Source: Amoebidium appalachense (taxonomy: Eukaryota; Ichthyosporea). From it: a DNA stretch of 64,000 nucleotides. The notes below the pieces were generated by a model. It worked only from the letters and a program-made list of their open reading frames with translations. It did not search any database and was not told where the DNA came from. Positions within the stretch are counted from its first letter, which is position 1; every line of letters begins with the position of its first letter. The stretch covers positions 2,418,001 through 2,482,000 of the forward strand of contig CAVNZM010000015.1 of the NCBI GenBank assembly GCA_963693365.1, written 5' to 3'. This document shows positions 1 to 10,976 of this stretch, piece after piece. The position numbers and the translations under genes were made by a program.

Positions 1-783
1 ACTTGCCAAAATAGAGGCAATCCTCAGGCCCCAGCAACAGATCGGCAAAATCGGCAGGGTTGGGCAGGTGCACCTTGAGGGCAGGATGATCACGGGCAAA
101 GAACAGGTTGCCACGGCGGCCGTCAAAAATGACGCGGGCTCTGGTGTCTTTGGGGACCCCAAACAGCCCATTGATGGCCAGTGGTTTTTCCTCCGCCTCG
201 AAATAGTGCACCATGCCGCAGTCTTGAAACCGAAGAAGCAGGGGACCGTATTCCCCACTGGGAACGTGATGCGCCGGTCGGATGCGGCGCAGCTCTGCAG
301 GCGTCGGCGGAACAGGCTTGAGAAGGCCGCCGTCGCAGTTGGCCAAAAACGGCTGCAGTGTAGGAGACAAAAACTGCAACACGTCCACTGTGGCTCCAAC
401 CCCAGGGGGTGGCAAAGCGGCATTTGCCGCGGTGAGAGGTAGCCATCCTGTCAATACAGGGTAGGCCGCGGGGAACGCAGCCAAGACACTACTCGCAGGC
501 TGAGCGTCGTAGACACCCGCGCGTATAGCATCGTAGCTGGCCCTAAGGACAAAGGTCCACAGGGCATGGTGGTGACTGTTCACCAACCGGGTCGGGAATG
601 GGCAAGGGCGGCCTGCCCACAGCTCGTTGAGGGCACCAAGACAACGGTTAGAACCCCCTTCAGGCGGTGAGACAGAGGTTGCCGGCGGCGTTGACTCCGT
701 AGACTGTCTTGTCCAGAACGGTCCGGCACAGGAATGGCCGGAACAGGAAACAAATCAGAGGCGGCAAAGACATAACGTGGCAT
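1..783 (-). pseudogene. ORF2 (reverse transcriptase) N-terminal fragment, YR retrotransposon
   Basis: On the minus strand this reads from the ORF2 start (ATG at 783) through the N-terminal region of the RT to the LLLGPEDCL motif just before catalytic motif A, where the window ends. It closely matches the ORF2 of the complete copy at 21458. A small deletion near 645-660, where the other copies read ccaaggtaac, shifts the frame after the SHRLKGV motif, so it is not translatable as it stands. It sits directly downstream of the ORF1 fragment at 893-1788 in the normal element order, so both belong to one truncated copy. Confidence 0.85.
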
Positions 784-892
784 AGCTGTGGAATCCTGAG
801 AAAATTAGGGGGCATATTGAATCAAGGGCACGTGGCAGGAAACCACAAGAAAATAATATACAGAACCGCGTGCCGAACCCCCAAAGGGCCGT

Positions 893-1788
893 TTAGGCCC
901 TGTGCCCACCGGTCCGTGGAGGGGTCGATGGACCGGCCCCGGATGGGGCGCTGTCGGGATCGCGCCGAGCCCGGGTGACTTCGGCGAGGGTCTTGGCTTG
1001 ACGAACAGCCCGGGTGGCCAAGGCAGGGGGCAGGGGCAGGCTGCGCGCAGGGAGCTCCTCAAACTGCTCTGCAACAGCCCAGCCCCCGTTGGACTGATCA
1101 GCAGTCTGCACATCCAGCAGACGGCGCACACCAACTTCCACAGCAGGTGACTCCTTGCGGGCCCTAGGGTCGGCGGCCAGCAGCAGATCCAGCATACGGG
1201 CAAGCGTCAGAGCCTCCCGTTTGTTGCGGTAGCTGACCCAATCCGCCGCGTGGACAGCCGCAGTGACCGAGGCCTGGTCAGCCAAGGTGCTCTTGAGGTA
1301 GGAAGGGGCCAGACGTTCTTTGACGCGCAGGTTGACTTTGGCGGCGCTGGAGAGCAGGTAACGGCTGGGGTTGGGTTTGGAACGGCCAGAGGAACGACGG
1401 CTGCGAGAGGAATGACCGTAGCCACTGCTGCTGGAAGAAGAATCCTCAGTCGACGATGGGGTGTCTTCACTGCCGGTGTCGTACGCATAGACTGGCTCCT
1501 TGCTCTTTTCCCGCGCAGACAGCGTGCTCAGCAGGCCGCCGGCAGAGGGCTTCTTGGGGCGACCAGACTGGGCAACAGAGAGGGCTTGCACTTGGGCAGA
1601 AAGCGCCTGCAGCTGCTCTTGGACGTCTACACCGTCAGAACGCCGCTGGGGAGAGGGCGACCCAGGTGGGGGGGAGGCACGGCCGCTGCGAGGAGTGCAA
1701 CAGAGCAAGTGCAGCTGGTCGGTGACTTTACAACCGACCATCTCAGGGTCATCAAAAGCCACCGAGCGCGCCTTGAGGGCTGAAACGG
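893..1788 (-). pseudogene. ORF1 (Gag-like) fragment, YR retrotransposon
   Basis: An open frame of about 289 codons ends with TAA at 893-895 and encodes the C-terminal three quarters of the family's Gag-like ORF1. It shows the proline/serine stretch after LLCxTPRS, the QxxLQALSAQVQAL helix, the S/SR-rich tract, and the conserved region from NPSRYLLSS to the Pro/Gly-rich tail. The first roughly 80 residues (MAPPxALVAKGAALLEKL onward) are missing: homology stops at about 1788, where purine-rich simple sequence begins. No CCHC zinc knuckle is visible. Function is inferred from position upstream of the RT, as in other YR retroelements. Confidence 0.8.
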
Positions 1789-2036
1789 GGGATGAGGGAA
1801 GGTATTCTTCGGGGAGGAGGGGGAGAGGGGGATGGTGGTAATGAGGAGAGGGGAGGAGGGGGGGGGGGGAGGGGAGGGAGGAGGATGGTGGTGGTAGTGG
1901 TGGTGGGGGGGTGGGGGGGGGGATAAAACAACGTTTCTGGGGACAGGGTTTTTAGGGTGGGAGGTCGAGGTTTCTTTTCTTCAGGGGAGGGGGGGGGGGA
2001 AGAGGTAGGGGGGTGGAGGGACCAGGAAAGTCTTGA
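1789..2036. repeat. Purine-rich low-complexity tract
   Basis: G/A-rich simple sequence with several runs of 8-10 G abuts the broken 5' end of the ORF1 fragment. It has no coding potential. It probably marks the breakpoint that truncated the element. Confidence 0.8.
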
Positions 2037-3780
2037 AAACGAAGGTCACTGACTCAAAGTTCCTGCACGCGATGACTGTATTCTGTGATATCGTTAACCC
2101 TCAATTTCAGAGCCCGTAGCTACTCTGGAACGCCTTTTCTAAACCCTAAACTAATAAAAGAAAAAACAACCAGCTTATGCCAACTGATCATGGTGCTTGC
2201 TTCGTTACATGAGCTTGGTGATCTCGATAGGCTGATAGGTTGGAACCACGTAGAGAGATGATGGCAAAGCTCTAACAGAAAACGCGTCTTTTATGCGCTG
2301 TATAAAATAGATGCTAGCCTATATTTCTCGTGTATTAACAAAGGCTTCGTCCTTGGGAAACCTAGCCTACGGTAGCGCAGCGACACAGCGGGAGAAAAAA
2401 AAAAAGGAAAAAGCAAAGGCAAGTGAAAATGTACAAGCGACAGCGATTATCTGATTGCAGTAGCGCTCAGCAATATTCTGTCACGTGACTTTTCGCAGAC
2501 GTCAATACACCGACTACTTTCATAGATCAGATGTAAGTAGCTGCCTGGTGAGTGTGTGGTTTGTGTTCGCTGCATTCTTCTGTTACTTTGTAAGAAGAAT
2601 ATTACTTTGAGCAGAGGTACCCAACAAGACAGGTTGCGAGGTTGTCGCCCGCCTGTGCCCATTGGTCTGGTTTGCACGTGCTAAATCGCTACAGTGTCAT
2701 AATATTGCATGGGAATAACATGGCCACCTCCGTACCTGGGCCAAGGTATACATGATGGTCTGATGTGTTAGTCAACGACACCTTGCATTCGTATTCGTCC
2801 TCAATCACACTATCTTCGCTAGTGGAGAGGAGGGGTTCATTATTCGAAAGGCTTCCAGCCAAAATACTGACACTGTATGCTGGTGTTGTGAGGGAACTGT
2901 GCCCATATCAAACTCTTTTGTTCTGGTGGGGGCCATACCCCGCGGCAGCTAGTGCAAGGCTTGACAGTGTGATTGATATGTTACAGTATTGCCACAGACG
3001 GGCAATCACCTTAAAATTCGTATTTCACACCTTTGTTGGACTTTCACGTGCACGAACAAAAGTTCTGCGTCAACTTTATTAAAAACATGCCTTCTGTGCA
3101 CTGAGAGTGCAAATTCGTTTGGGCATGGCACCAGTAAGGGTGATGTGTGAGGCATATGTATGTATGTTTAGGCATGCAGGCATACATTCGTGCGCATGTT
3201 GTGTACTCTGCACGCTAAACTATGGGGCATGCTGTATTCAACAACAGCAAGCGATTCGAAGAATGCATGCAACACTACTTTCATAGCACCTACATGCTAT
3301 AGCAACAGCGACTATCTTCTTCTTCACCTGCGTTCGTGCTGAGAGTGGTGGTGCGTGTGAGTTGCGAGTGTGGATTTGCACGCGGTAGCATGGACACACT
3401 CTCTCTTATGACTCTCGCACTGAATGCCTTCCAAGACTACCGGATCGTGTGCAATGTGGGGCCCATCACACAACCCAGCGTAAATTCAATCACTGCCGTG
3501 CGCGACCAGGACACACTTTGCAGGAGCATTGGACAGCACCGGAGACAGAGTAACAGGACTACGTGTGCGAGATATGCAGGTGATAGTGGTAGCGAAAATT
3601 TGGTGATGTACGTATGCTGGTATACAATTTGCAGTTTAGGTTTTTATTGGTGAAAGTATGTAGAGGAATGTGTTCCTGCATATGTAGACGTTTTGATTGG
3701 ATTATAGTCATGAGGCAATCCCGCCCGCAATATTTTGCATGCCGATGCTTTGGTTTAGAGCCTTTTGGGCTGCGTGCGTC
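2037..3780. other. No recognisable gene; unique or old intergenic sequence
   Basis: No reading frame here resembles a known protein; the open frames are short (the longest are 105 codons). There is a TATA-like tgtataaaatag near 2307 and an A-rich run at 2396-2406. I see no repeat shared with the rest of the window. Confidence 0.5.
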
Positions 3781-4207
3781 TCAGTCGCTGTGCTCATTAG
3801 CATGGTGTAGGTAGGCCTCCTTAGGCTGCCTGTTTCGGTGTAAGTAGGTAGGCCTTTTTAGGTTACTGCATGTAGTCAAGTTTTTGCAATACAGTGGCCG
3901 CGCCTGTATAGCCCCCTTCGTTGAATGGCCGTGTTCCCATGTGTGCCCTTTTTGGCCTACAGTGGTGCGTTCCCACCCACTAGTTTTCCCAGTCTTTGGT
4001 TCCCTTTTTGTGTCGCGCCAGCCCCGCCTCCAGCGTAGCCCTGCTGCCACCATGTCGTTCCTTCTCTGGCCGCGGTGCCTTGGTTTGCTGGCGCTCTTTC
4101 GTCCTCCTACCGCGGGTTGTTCCCCTCCCCGCTCATCCTCGCGCTCATCTTGTTTTGGCCCTGGCCCCCCGCAGGCCATGGGCCTTCCAGCTTAATTAGC
4201 TTGCTCT
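3781..4207 (+). other. Leader-like region of a divergent YR-retrotransposon subfamily
   Basis: The sequence taggcctttttaggtt...agtcaagtttttgcaatac (3850-3892) resembles the end of the A repeat and leader of the main family (taggtctctttaggccc...agctaagtttttgcaactc). It lies upstream of a diverged ORF2 copy that starts at 4208. An ATG in a good context (gccaccATG, about 4051) is present, but no Gag-like frame follows, so ORF1 has been lost or is unrecognisable. Confidence 0.4.
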
Positions 4208-5056
4208 ATGCCACGTCAGCCCTTTGCCGCCTCTGATCTTTTCCCCATCCCAACCATTCCTGTCCCTACTCGTCGTGCGTGACCCCGCAGCCGGTCCCCT
4301 TCCCAGCCAGTGCAGCCAGCAGCGTTGTCTCGCCGTGTTCTGCTGTCGCGCTGGCTAACCCCTGTATTGCTCCCTCATCGAGTTGTGGGCAGGTGGCCCT
4401 TTCCATTTTCCGTCTCGGTCGGTGAACAGTCACCACCAAGCCTTTTGGATCTTTGTCCTGAGGGCAAGCCAGGACGAAGGTCCAGCGGGTGTCTATGATG
4501 CTCAGCCAGCGAGCAGCCTCTTGGCCGCGCTCCTCTTGCCGTACCCTGTCCTTACAGGTTGTTTGCCCCTTACAGCTGCCAATGCCGCTCTTCCACCCCC
4601 TGGGGTACGGGCCACGGTCGACGTGATGCAGTGCGTGTCTCCTGTGCTGCATCCGTTTTTTATCTTTGCCCGCTGGTGGTCTTCTCAAGCCTTCCCGCGG
4701 AGCTCCGCCGCATTCGTCCGGCACATTCTGTTCCCAATGGAGAATATGGGCCTTTGCTTCAGCGCCTGCAGGAGTGTGGCATGGTGCACTACTTCGATGC
4801 CACGGACAAGCCTGGCCATCAACGCGCTTTTTAGTGTTCCCAAAGACACGCGAGCTTGTGTGATTTTTGACAGCCGTCGCGGCAATTTGTTCTTCGCTCC
4901 CGACCACCCGGGGCTTCAAGTGCATCTCCCCAACCCTGCAGATTTCGCTGATCTCCTGCTGGGCCCTGACAAGTGTCTTTTCTTTGGCAAGTCCGACATG
5001 GATAACCAGTTCCACCGTATGAGCGCACCGCGCCGCCATGGCTTTGGATATATTTT
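4208..5056 (+). pseudogene. Diverged ORF2 (RT N-terminal half) of a related YR retrotransposon
   Basis: It begins ATGCCACGTCAG and translates to MPRQPFAASDLFPIP, matching the main family's MPRYVFAASDLFPVP. Homology continues in pieces over several frames: the VNSHHQAFWIFVLRAS and YDAQPASS segments, LPAELRRIRPAH, then VIFDSRRGNLFFAPDHP, and PADFADLLLGPDKCLFFGKSDMDNQFHR, which carries RT motif A (SDMDNQF). Several frameshifts break it. It is clearly more diverged than the other copies, so it represents an older or separate subfamily. It stops abruptly at about 5056, where an inverted B repeat begins. Confidence 0.75.
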
Positions 5057-5342
5057 CTTATGCCAACGTCAACTTTACCAGCCCCAGCAAGGGGATACAT
5101 GAGCCGGTGCCTGTGGATCAATCTCACAAGCAGGCACAGGTGTCCTCCACAGGAGCAATGAAAAGAATGACAAATGTCATACAGAAACAGGCTCCAAAAA
5201 TGTAGCCTAGTGCCTAAATAGGCAAGGATGTGATGGGTGGGCAAAAACTTAGCTAAACAATTGGGCTTAAAGAGACCTAAACGCGCTCAGTAGCGCCGCA
5301 ACTGACCTCCCTGGTGCCGCGCAATATTTAGTTTGTAAACAA
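5057..5342 (-). repeat. Inverted B repeat, spacer and rump of A repeat
   Basis: The reverse complement of the B terminal repeat (ttatgccaacgtc... to about 5153) is followed by the spacer and the inner end of an A repeat (5243-5315). The A repeat has an internal deletion joining the gcggccc side directly to its outer end (atatttagtttgtaaac, about 5326-5342). It is a deletion remnant of a minus-strand terminal B2-spacer-A unit. Confidence 0.7.
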
Positions 5343-5525
5343 GTTTTCTTTTGTTTTGGCCGCTTGTTTAAAATTTTGCTGCTTTGCTCTGATTTGAGTG
5401 TTATTTTCGTGTCAGTGAGCTGCTTATGCTCTCCCGTGCGGATCTTGTTTTGCCCGACGACCCCGTTCCCCAAGGCATGCCACCCGGTACAGGCGGCATC
5501 CGCCTGGCCGACACCAAGACCGGTC
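5343..5525 (+). pseudogene. Tyrosine recombinase fragment
   Basis: The plus strand matches the middle of the recombinase ORF, in pieces: the LICVLFSCQ-type region equivalent to ECYFRVSELL, the SRADLVLPDDPVPQGMPPGTGGIRLADTKTGP segment, ending at the codon pair for GP. It holds box I with the catalytic arginine region but lacks the HxxR and Tyr boxes. It is joined at 5525 to a minus-strand ORF2 fragment, so the junction is a rearrangement. Confidence 0.7.
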
Positions 5526-6205
5526 CACGGCGGCCGTCAAAAATGACGCGGGCTCTGGTGTCTTTGGGGACCCCAAACAGCCCATTGATGGCCAGTGGTT
5601 TTTCCTCCGCCTGGAAATAGTGCACCATGCCGCAGTCTTGAAGCCGAAGAAGCAAGGGACCGTATTCCCCACTGGGAACGTGATGCGCCGGTCGAATGCG
5701 GCGCAGCTCTGCAGGCGTCGGCGGAACAGGCTTGAGAAGGCCGCCGTCGCAGTTGGCCAAAAACGGCTGGCAGTGTAGGAGACAAAAACTGCAACACGTC
5801 CACTGTGGCTCCAACCCCAGGGGGTGGCAAAGCGGCATTTGCCGCCGTGAGAGGTAGCCATCCGGTCAATACAGGGTAGGCCGCGGGGAACGCAGCCAAG
5901 ACACACTACGCAGGCTGAGCGTCGTAGACACCCGCGCGTATAGCATCGTAGCTGGCCCTAAGGACAAAGGTCCACAGGGCATGGTGGTGACTGTTCACCA
6001 ACCGGGTCGGGAATGGGCAAGGGCGGCCTGCCCACAGCTCGTTGAGGGCACCAAGACAACGGTTAGCCAAGATAACCCCCTTCAGGCGGTGAGACAGACG
6101 TTGCCGACGGCGTTGACTCCGTAGACGGGCTTGTCCAGAACGGTCCGGCACAGGAATGGCCGGAACAGGAAACAAATCAGAGGCGGCAAAGACATGACGT
6201 GGCAT
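5526..6205 (-). pseudogene. ORF2 (RT N-terminal) fragment
   Basis: This is a minus-strand copy of the first part of ORF2, starting at ATG 6205 (MPRHVFAASDLFPVP). It runs through the TRLVNSHHHALWTFVLRAS and AELRRIRPAHHVPSGEYGPLL segments to VIFDGRRG. The RT catalytic motifs are missing. A one-base insertion near 5769 (ggctggcagtgt) and other changes break the frame. Confidence 0.8.
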
Positions 6206-6315
6206 AGCTGTGGAATCCTTAGAAAAATTAGGGGGCATATTGAATCAAGGGCACATGGCAGGAAACCACAAGAAAATATTATACAGAACCGCGTGCCGAA
6301 CCCCCAAAGGGCCGT

Positions 6316-6790
6316 TTAGGCCCTGTGCCCACCGGTCCCCGGAGGGGTCGATGGACCGGCTCCGGATGGGCCACTGCCGGGACCGCGCCGAGCCCGGGTG
6401 ACTTCGGCGAGGGTTTTGGCTTGACGAACAGCCCGGGTGGCCAAGGCAGGGGGCAGGGGCAGGCTGCGCGCAGGGAGCTCCTCAAACTGCTCTGCAACAG
6501 CCCAGTCCCCGTTGGACTGATCAGCAGTCTGCACAGCCAGCAGACGGCGCACACCAACTTCCACAGCAGGCGACTCCTTGCGGGCCTTATGGTCGGCGGC
6601 CAGCAGCAGATCCAGCATACGGGCAAGCGTCAGAGCCTCCCGTTTGTTGCGGTAGCTGACCCAATCCGCCGCGTGGACAGCCGCAGTGACCGAGGCCTGG
6701 TCAGCCAAGGTGCTCTTGAGGTAGGAAGGGGCCAGACGTTCTTTGACGCGCAGGTTGACTTTTGCGCCGCTGGAGAGCAGATAACGACTG
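6316..6790 (-). pseudogene. ORF1 (Gag-like) C-terminal fragment
   Basis: The minus-strand frame ends with TAA at 6316-6318. It encodes only the C-terminal part of ORF1, from SRYLLSSGAKVNLRVKERL to the Pro/Gly tail. Its 5' side is replaced at about 6790 by repeat unit R3, so the fragment was truncated by recombination or insertion. Confidence 0.8.
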
Positions 6791-6977
6791 GGGGCCCCGC
6801 CCTGCGGCGCCTGGAGCGCCCGACGGTGGTTGTCTGCACCCCAGGGGGAGCATGGTGGACGCAGGGGAAAAGAAATGACAGTAATAAAACAGGAACTAGT
6901 ACACCTCATTTGTTCATGAACTCATCACATCTTTTTTCAAACATGTTCGAACATGGCGGACAAGAAAGGTAGGAAGA
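6787..6977 (+). repeat. Repeat unit R3, copy a
   Basis: About 190 bp (cctgcggcgcctggagc... to atggcggacaagaaaggtagg) is repeated almost exactly at 11681-11852. It contains aataaaac, a ttcgaacatg palindromic area and an ATG followed by MADKKGRK. In this copy the reading frame is cut off after the sixth to eighth codon by a B repeat. Confidence 0.85.
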
Positions 6978-6984
6978 GGGAGTG

Positions 6985-8539
6985 GTGGAGCACACCTGTG
7001 CCTGCTTGTGAGATTGATCCACAGGCACCGGCTCATGTATCCCCTTGCTGGGGCTGGTAAAGACGACGTTGGCATAAGAATATTAAGTTTGTAAACGTGT
7101 TTTCTTTGCAGGAGAATTAGATAGCCCCGTTGGAGTGAAATTGTGTGTTGCGAGTGTGCTGTAAACTTCGTGGTAGTATAATGCTGTAGGCCATGGTGTG
7201 TTTGATGTGTGTGCAAAGTTTCAGGCTGCTAGCATTTTTATTTAGGGAGCTGTAGCTGTTTTTATGTTCTGTGGGATATGCCATATGGATATATTGATGA
7301 GTTTGAGTTATATCTAGTCCGAAATGGGCGGCAATCGATTTGGTCTTTATGATCTAGGGGTTTTAGCCACTTGTGAAAATTTTTCATTGGTTGATGTGCA
7401 GCAAATATTCCATTTTGGTAGATTTCATGGATTTGATAGGTTCTAAATCATTTCTTCATATTTCCATAGGCAAAAATGTGGGCCGCGCTCTATAATGAGC
7501 TCGCGCGGCCCCAGGGAGGTCAGTTGCGGCGCTACTGAGCGCGTTTAGGTCTCTTTAGGCCCAATTTTTTAGCTAAGTTTTTGCCCACCCACCACACCCT
7601 TTGCCTATTTAGGCACTAGGCTACGTTTTTTGAGCATGTTTCTGTATGACATTTGTCATTCTTTTCATTGCTCCTGTGGAGCACACCTGTGCCTGCTTGT
7701 GAGATTGATCCACAGGCACCGGCTCATGTATCCCCTTGCTGGGGCTGGTAAAGACGACGTTGGCATAAGAACGTGTTTTCTTTGCAGGAGAATTAGATAG
7801 CACCGTTGGAGTGAAATTGTGTGTTGCGAGTGTGCTATAAAATTCGTAGTAGTAGTATGTTGTAGGTCTTGGTCTGTTTGATGTGTGTGCAGTTTCAGGC
7901 TGCTAGCATGCTTATTTAGGGAGCAGTAGCTGTTTTTATGTTCTGTGGGATATGCCTTCTATCCATGGATATATTGATGATTGTGAGTTTATCTAGTCCG
8001 AAATGGGCGGCAATTGTTTGGTCTTTTTGCACAATCTAGGGGTTTTAGCCACTTGTGAAAACTTTTCATTGGTTGATGTGCAGCAAAAATTCCATTTTGG
8101 TAGATTTCATGGATTTGATAGGTTCTAAGTCATTTCTTCACCATAGGCAAAAATGTGGGCCGCGCTATATAATGAGCTTGCGCGGCCCCAGGGAGGTCAG
8201 TTGCGACGCTACTGAGCGCATTTAGGTCTCTTTATGCCCAATTTTTTAGCTAAGTTTTTTGCCCACTCACCACACCCTTGCCTATTTAGGCACTAGGCTA
8301 CGTTTTTTGAGCATGTTTCTGTATGACATTTGTCATTCTTGTCATTGCTCCTGTGGAGCACACCTGTGCCTGCTTGTGAGATTGATCCACAGGCACCGAC
8401 TCATGTATCCTCTTGCTGGGGCTGGTAAAGACGACATTGGCATAAGAAGTGGTCTTTGTGATCTAAAAGTTCCATTTTGGTAGATTTCATGGATTTGATA
8501 GGTTCTAAGTCATTTCTTCATATTTCCATAGGCAAAAAT
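6985..8539 (+). repeat. Tandem B-A-B-A-B-A' array of YR-element terminal repeats
   Basis: B (6985-7080), A (7081-7584), spacer, B (7676-7771), A lacking its first 15 or so bases (7772-8262), spacer, B (8353-8448), and then only the inner third of an A (8449-8539). Each B ends in ggcataagaa. There is no coding sequence between them. This is what recombination between repeats, or integration of B-A circle products, would leave: the YR-element equivalent of solo and tandem LTRs. Confidence 0.85.
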
Positions 8540-9160
8540 ATGGCCAGTGGTTTTTCCTCCGCCTGGAAATAGTGCACCATGCCGCGGTCTTGAAGCCGAA
8601 GAAGCAGGTGACCGTATTCCGCACTGGGAACGTGATGTGATGCGCAGGTCGGTGTGGCGCAGCTCTGCAGGCGTCGCCGGAACAGGCTTGAGAAGGCCCA
8701 CGTCGCGGTTGGCCAAAAACGGCTGCAGTGTAGGAGACAAAAACTGCAACACGTCCACTGTGGCTCCAACCCCAGGGGGTGGCAAAGCGGCATTTGCCGC
8801 CGTGAGAGGTAGCCATCCTGTCAATACAGGGTAGGCCGCGGGGAACGCAGCCAAGACACTACTCGCAGGCTGAGCGTCGTAGACGACCGCGCGTATAGCA
8901 TCGTAGCTGGCCCTAAGGACAAAGGTCCACAGGGCATGGTGGTGACGGTTCACCAACCGGGTCAGGAATGGGCAAGGGCCGCCTGCCCACAGCTCGTTGA
9001 GGGCACCAAGACAACGGTTAGCCAAGGTAACCCCCTTCAGGCGGTTAGACAGACGTTGCCGACGGCGTTGACTCCGTAGACGGCCTTGCCCAGAACGGTC
9101 CGGCACAGGAATGGCCGGAACAGGAAACAGATCAGAGGCGGAAAAGACATGACGTGGCAT
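8540..9160 (-). pseudogene. ORF2 (RT N-terminal) fragment
   Basis: A minus-strand ORF2 copy starts at ATG 9160 and stays open for about 200 codons to the EKPLAI segment, where it is fused to the inner A repeat. Its frame is intact over most of the stretch, but the catalytic core is missing. The fusion at about 8540 joins ggcaaaaatatgg (A) to ggccagtgg (RT). Confidence 0.8.
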
Positions 9161-9268
9161 AGCTGCGGAATCCTTAAAAAATAAGGGGCATATTTAATCA
9201 AGGGCATGTGGCAGGAAACCACAAGAAAATAATATACAGAACCGCGTAACGAACACCCATAGGGCCGT

Positions 9269-10335
9269 TTAGGCCCTGTGGCCACCGCCCCCCGGAGGGG
9301 TCTATGGACCGGCGCCGGATGGGCCACTCCCGGGACCGCGCCGAGCCCGGGTGACTTCGGCGAGGGTCTTGGCTTGACGAACAGCCCGGGTGGCCAAGGC
9401 AGGGGGCAGGGGCAGGCTGCGCGCAGGGAGCTCCTCAAACTGCTCTGCAACAGCCCAATCCCCGTTGGACTGATCAGCAGTCTGCACAGCCAGCAGACAG
9501 CGCACACCAACTTCCACAGCAGGCGACTCCTTGCGGGCCTTAGGGTCGGCAGCCAGCAGCAGATCCAGCATACGGGCAAGCGTCAGAGCCTCCCGTTTGT
9601 TGCGGTAGCTGACCCAATCCGCCGCGTGGACAGCCACAGTGACCGAGCCGCAGTGACCGAGGCCTGGTCAGCCAAGGTGCTCTTAAGGTAGGAAGGGGCC
9701 AGACGTTCTTTGACGCGCAGGTTGACTTTGGCGCCACTGGAGAGCAGATAACGGCTGGGGTTGGGTTTGGAATGGCCAGAGGAACGACGGCTGCGAGAGG
9801 AACGACCGTAGCCACTGCTGCTGGAAGAAGAATCCTTACTCGACGATGGGGTGTGTTCACTGCCTGTGTCAGACACATAGACAGGCTCCTTGCCCTTTGC
9901 CCCGCGCATACAGCGTGCTCAGCAGGCCGCCGGCAGAGGGCTTCTTGGGGCGACCAGACTGGGCAACAGAGAGGGCTTGCACTTGGGCAGAAAGCGCCTG
10001 CAGCTGCTCTTGGACGTCTACACCGTCAGAACGCCGCTGGGGAGAGGGCGACCCAGGTGGGGGGGAGGCACGGCCGCTGCGAGGAGTGCGACAGAGCAAG
10101 TGCAGCTGGTCGGTGACTTTCCAACCGACCATCTCAGGGTCATCAAAAGCCACCGAGCGCGCCTTGAGTGAAACCACACTGTTGACGGTTTCTGCCGGCA
10201 GGCTGTTCCAGGGGAGGGCGTTGGACTGCAAAACGGCCAGACTTTTGAGACTTGCGTCGTCCGCATCGGTAGAGATCTCCAAAACTTTTCGAGGAGAGCG
10301 GCCCCCTTGGCGACCAGAGCAGGAGGAGGGGCCAT
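9269..10335 (-). pseudogene. ORF1 (Gag-like), nearly full length with frameshifts
   Basis: It runs from ATG 10335 (MAPPPALVAKGAALLEK) to TAA 9269-9271. The N-terminal helical region, the S/SR-rich tract and the conserved C-terminal region are all present. It carries the same missing C in the aaaag-ttttgg site as the complete copies, a short loss after FHS/LKARS, and a tandem duplication of cagtgaccgag near 9640, each of which shifts the frame. ORF1 and the ORF2 fragment at 8540-9160 lie in normal order. Confidence 0.8.
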
Positions 10336-10625
10336 GGCAATGCTCACAAATTAGACTAGAGCACGGAAACTTGAAAACGAAGACTGGAAAATGCAAAAAA
10401 CGCGGGAAAAACGACACCTCAAAAAACGTCCGAGAACCAGCAAAACGCAACGGCGCGCACGCAAAACTCTTACCAGATGCTGTCTAAGCTAAGCGCGCGC
10501 TCCTGGGCAAAAAACACCAGAGAAATAACGAACAACAGCGCGAAAAACGGGGACTAGAGTTGCAGAACTTAGCTAAAAAATTGGGCCTAAAGAGACCTAA
10601 ACGCGCTCAGTAGCGCCGCAACTCA
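10336..10625 (-). other. Element leader plus stub of A repeat
   Basis: The minus-strand leader upstream of ORF1 is followed by only the inner 60 bp of an A repeat (10567-10625, through gcgccgcaact). The rest of the left terminal repeat is gone. Confidence 0.7.
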
Positions 10626-10734
10626 CTGGTTTGTGTGTGTAGTCACTGTGTATGAACGAAAAACAGGTAATAACAACATACCGAACTGACTCAACATTCA
10701 GTCAGATGCATGGTGAGCTAACGAGTGACTACAT

Positions 10735-10752
10735 TGCCAAAGCAAGTGCACG

Positions 10753-10818
<66 letters not shown>

Positions 10819-10821
10819 ACA

Positions 10822-10856
<35 letters not shown>

Positions 10857-10902
10857 TATGCACATACACACCCACACACACACATACACACACACACACT
10901 GT

Positions 10903-10959
<57 letters not shown>

Positions 10960-10976
10960 GTGCACTTGCTTTGGCA
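10735..10976. repeat. About 240-bp palindrome built from (TG)n and (CA)n arms
   Basis: The left arm starts tgccaaagcaagtgcacga and continues as (TG)n. The right arm is (CA)n and ends tcgtgcacttgctttggca, the exact complement. Internal landmarks are also mirrored: gtgtcacagtgtg on the left and cacactgtgacac on the right. The centre is near 10856. The ends are non-repetitive, so this is a true inverted duplication and not just adjacent TG and CA runs. Confidence 0.9.

Noticed and set aside
1250-1783. Open frames of 80-215 codons on the strand opposite ORF1 in every copy (e.g. 1250-1783, 6325-6972, 20458-20991).
   Set aside because: GC-rich ORF1 leaves the complementary frame open by composition. 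ORF1 has the conserved element position and retains its protein similarity across copies, while these frames show no start or motif conservation.
6985-8539. Regularly spaced repeats as a CRISPR array.
   Set aside because: Units are 96 and 500 bp with variable spacing, and are clearly the terminal repeats of a retrotransposon in a eukaryotic genome.
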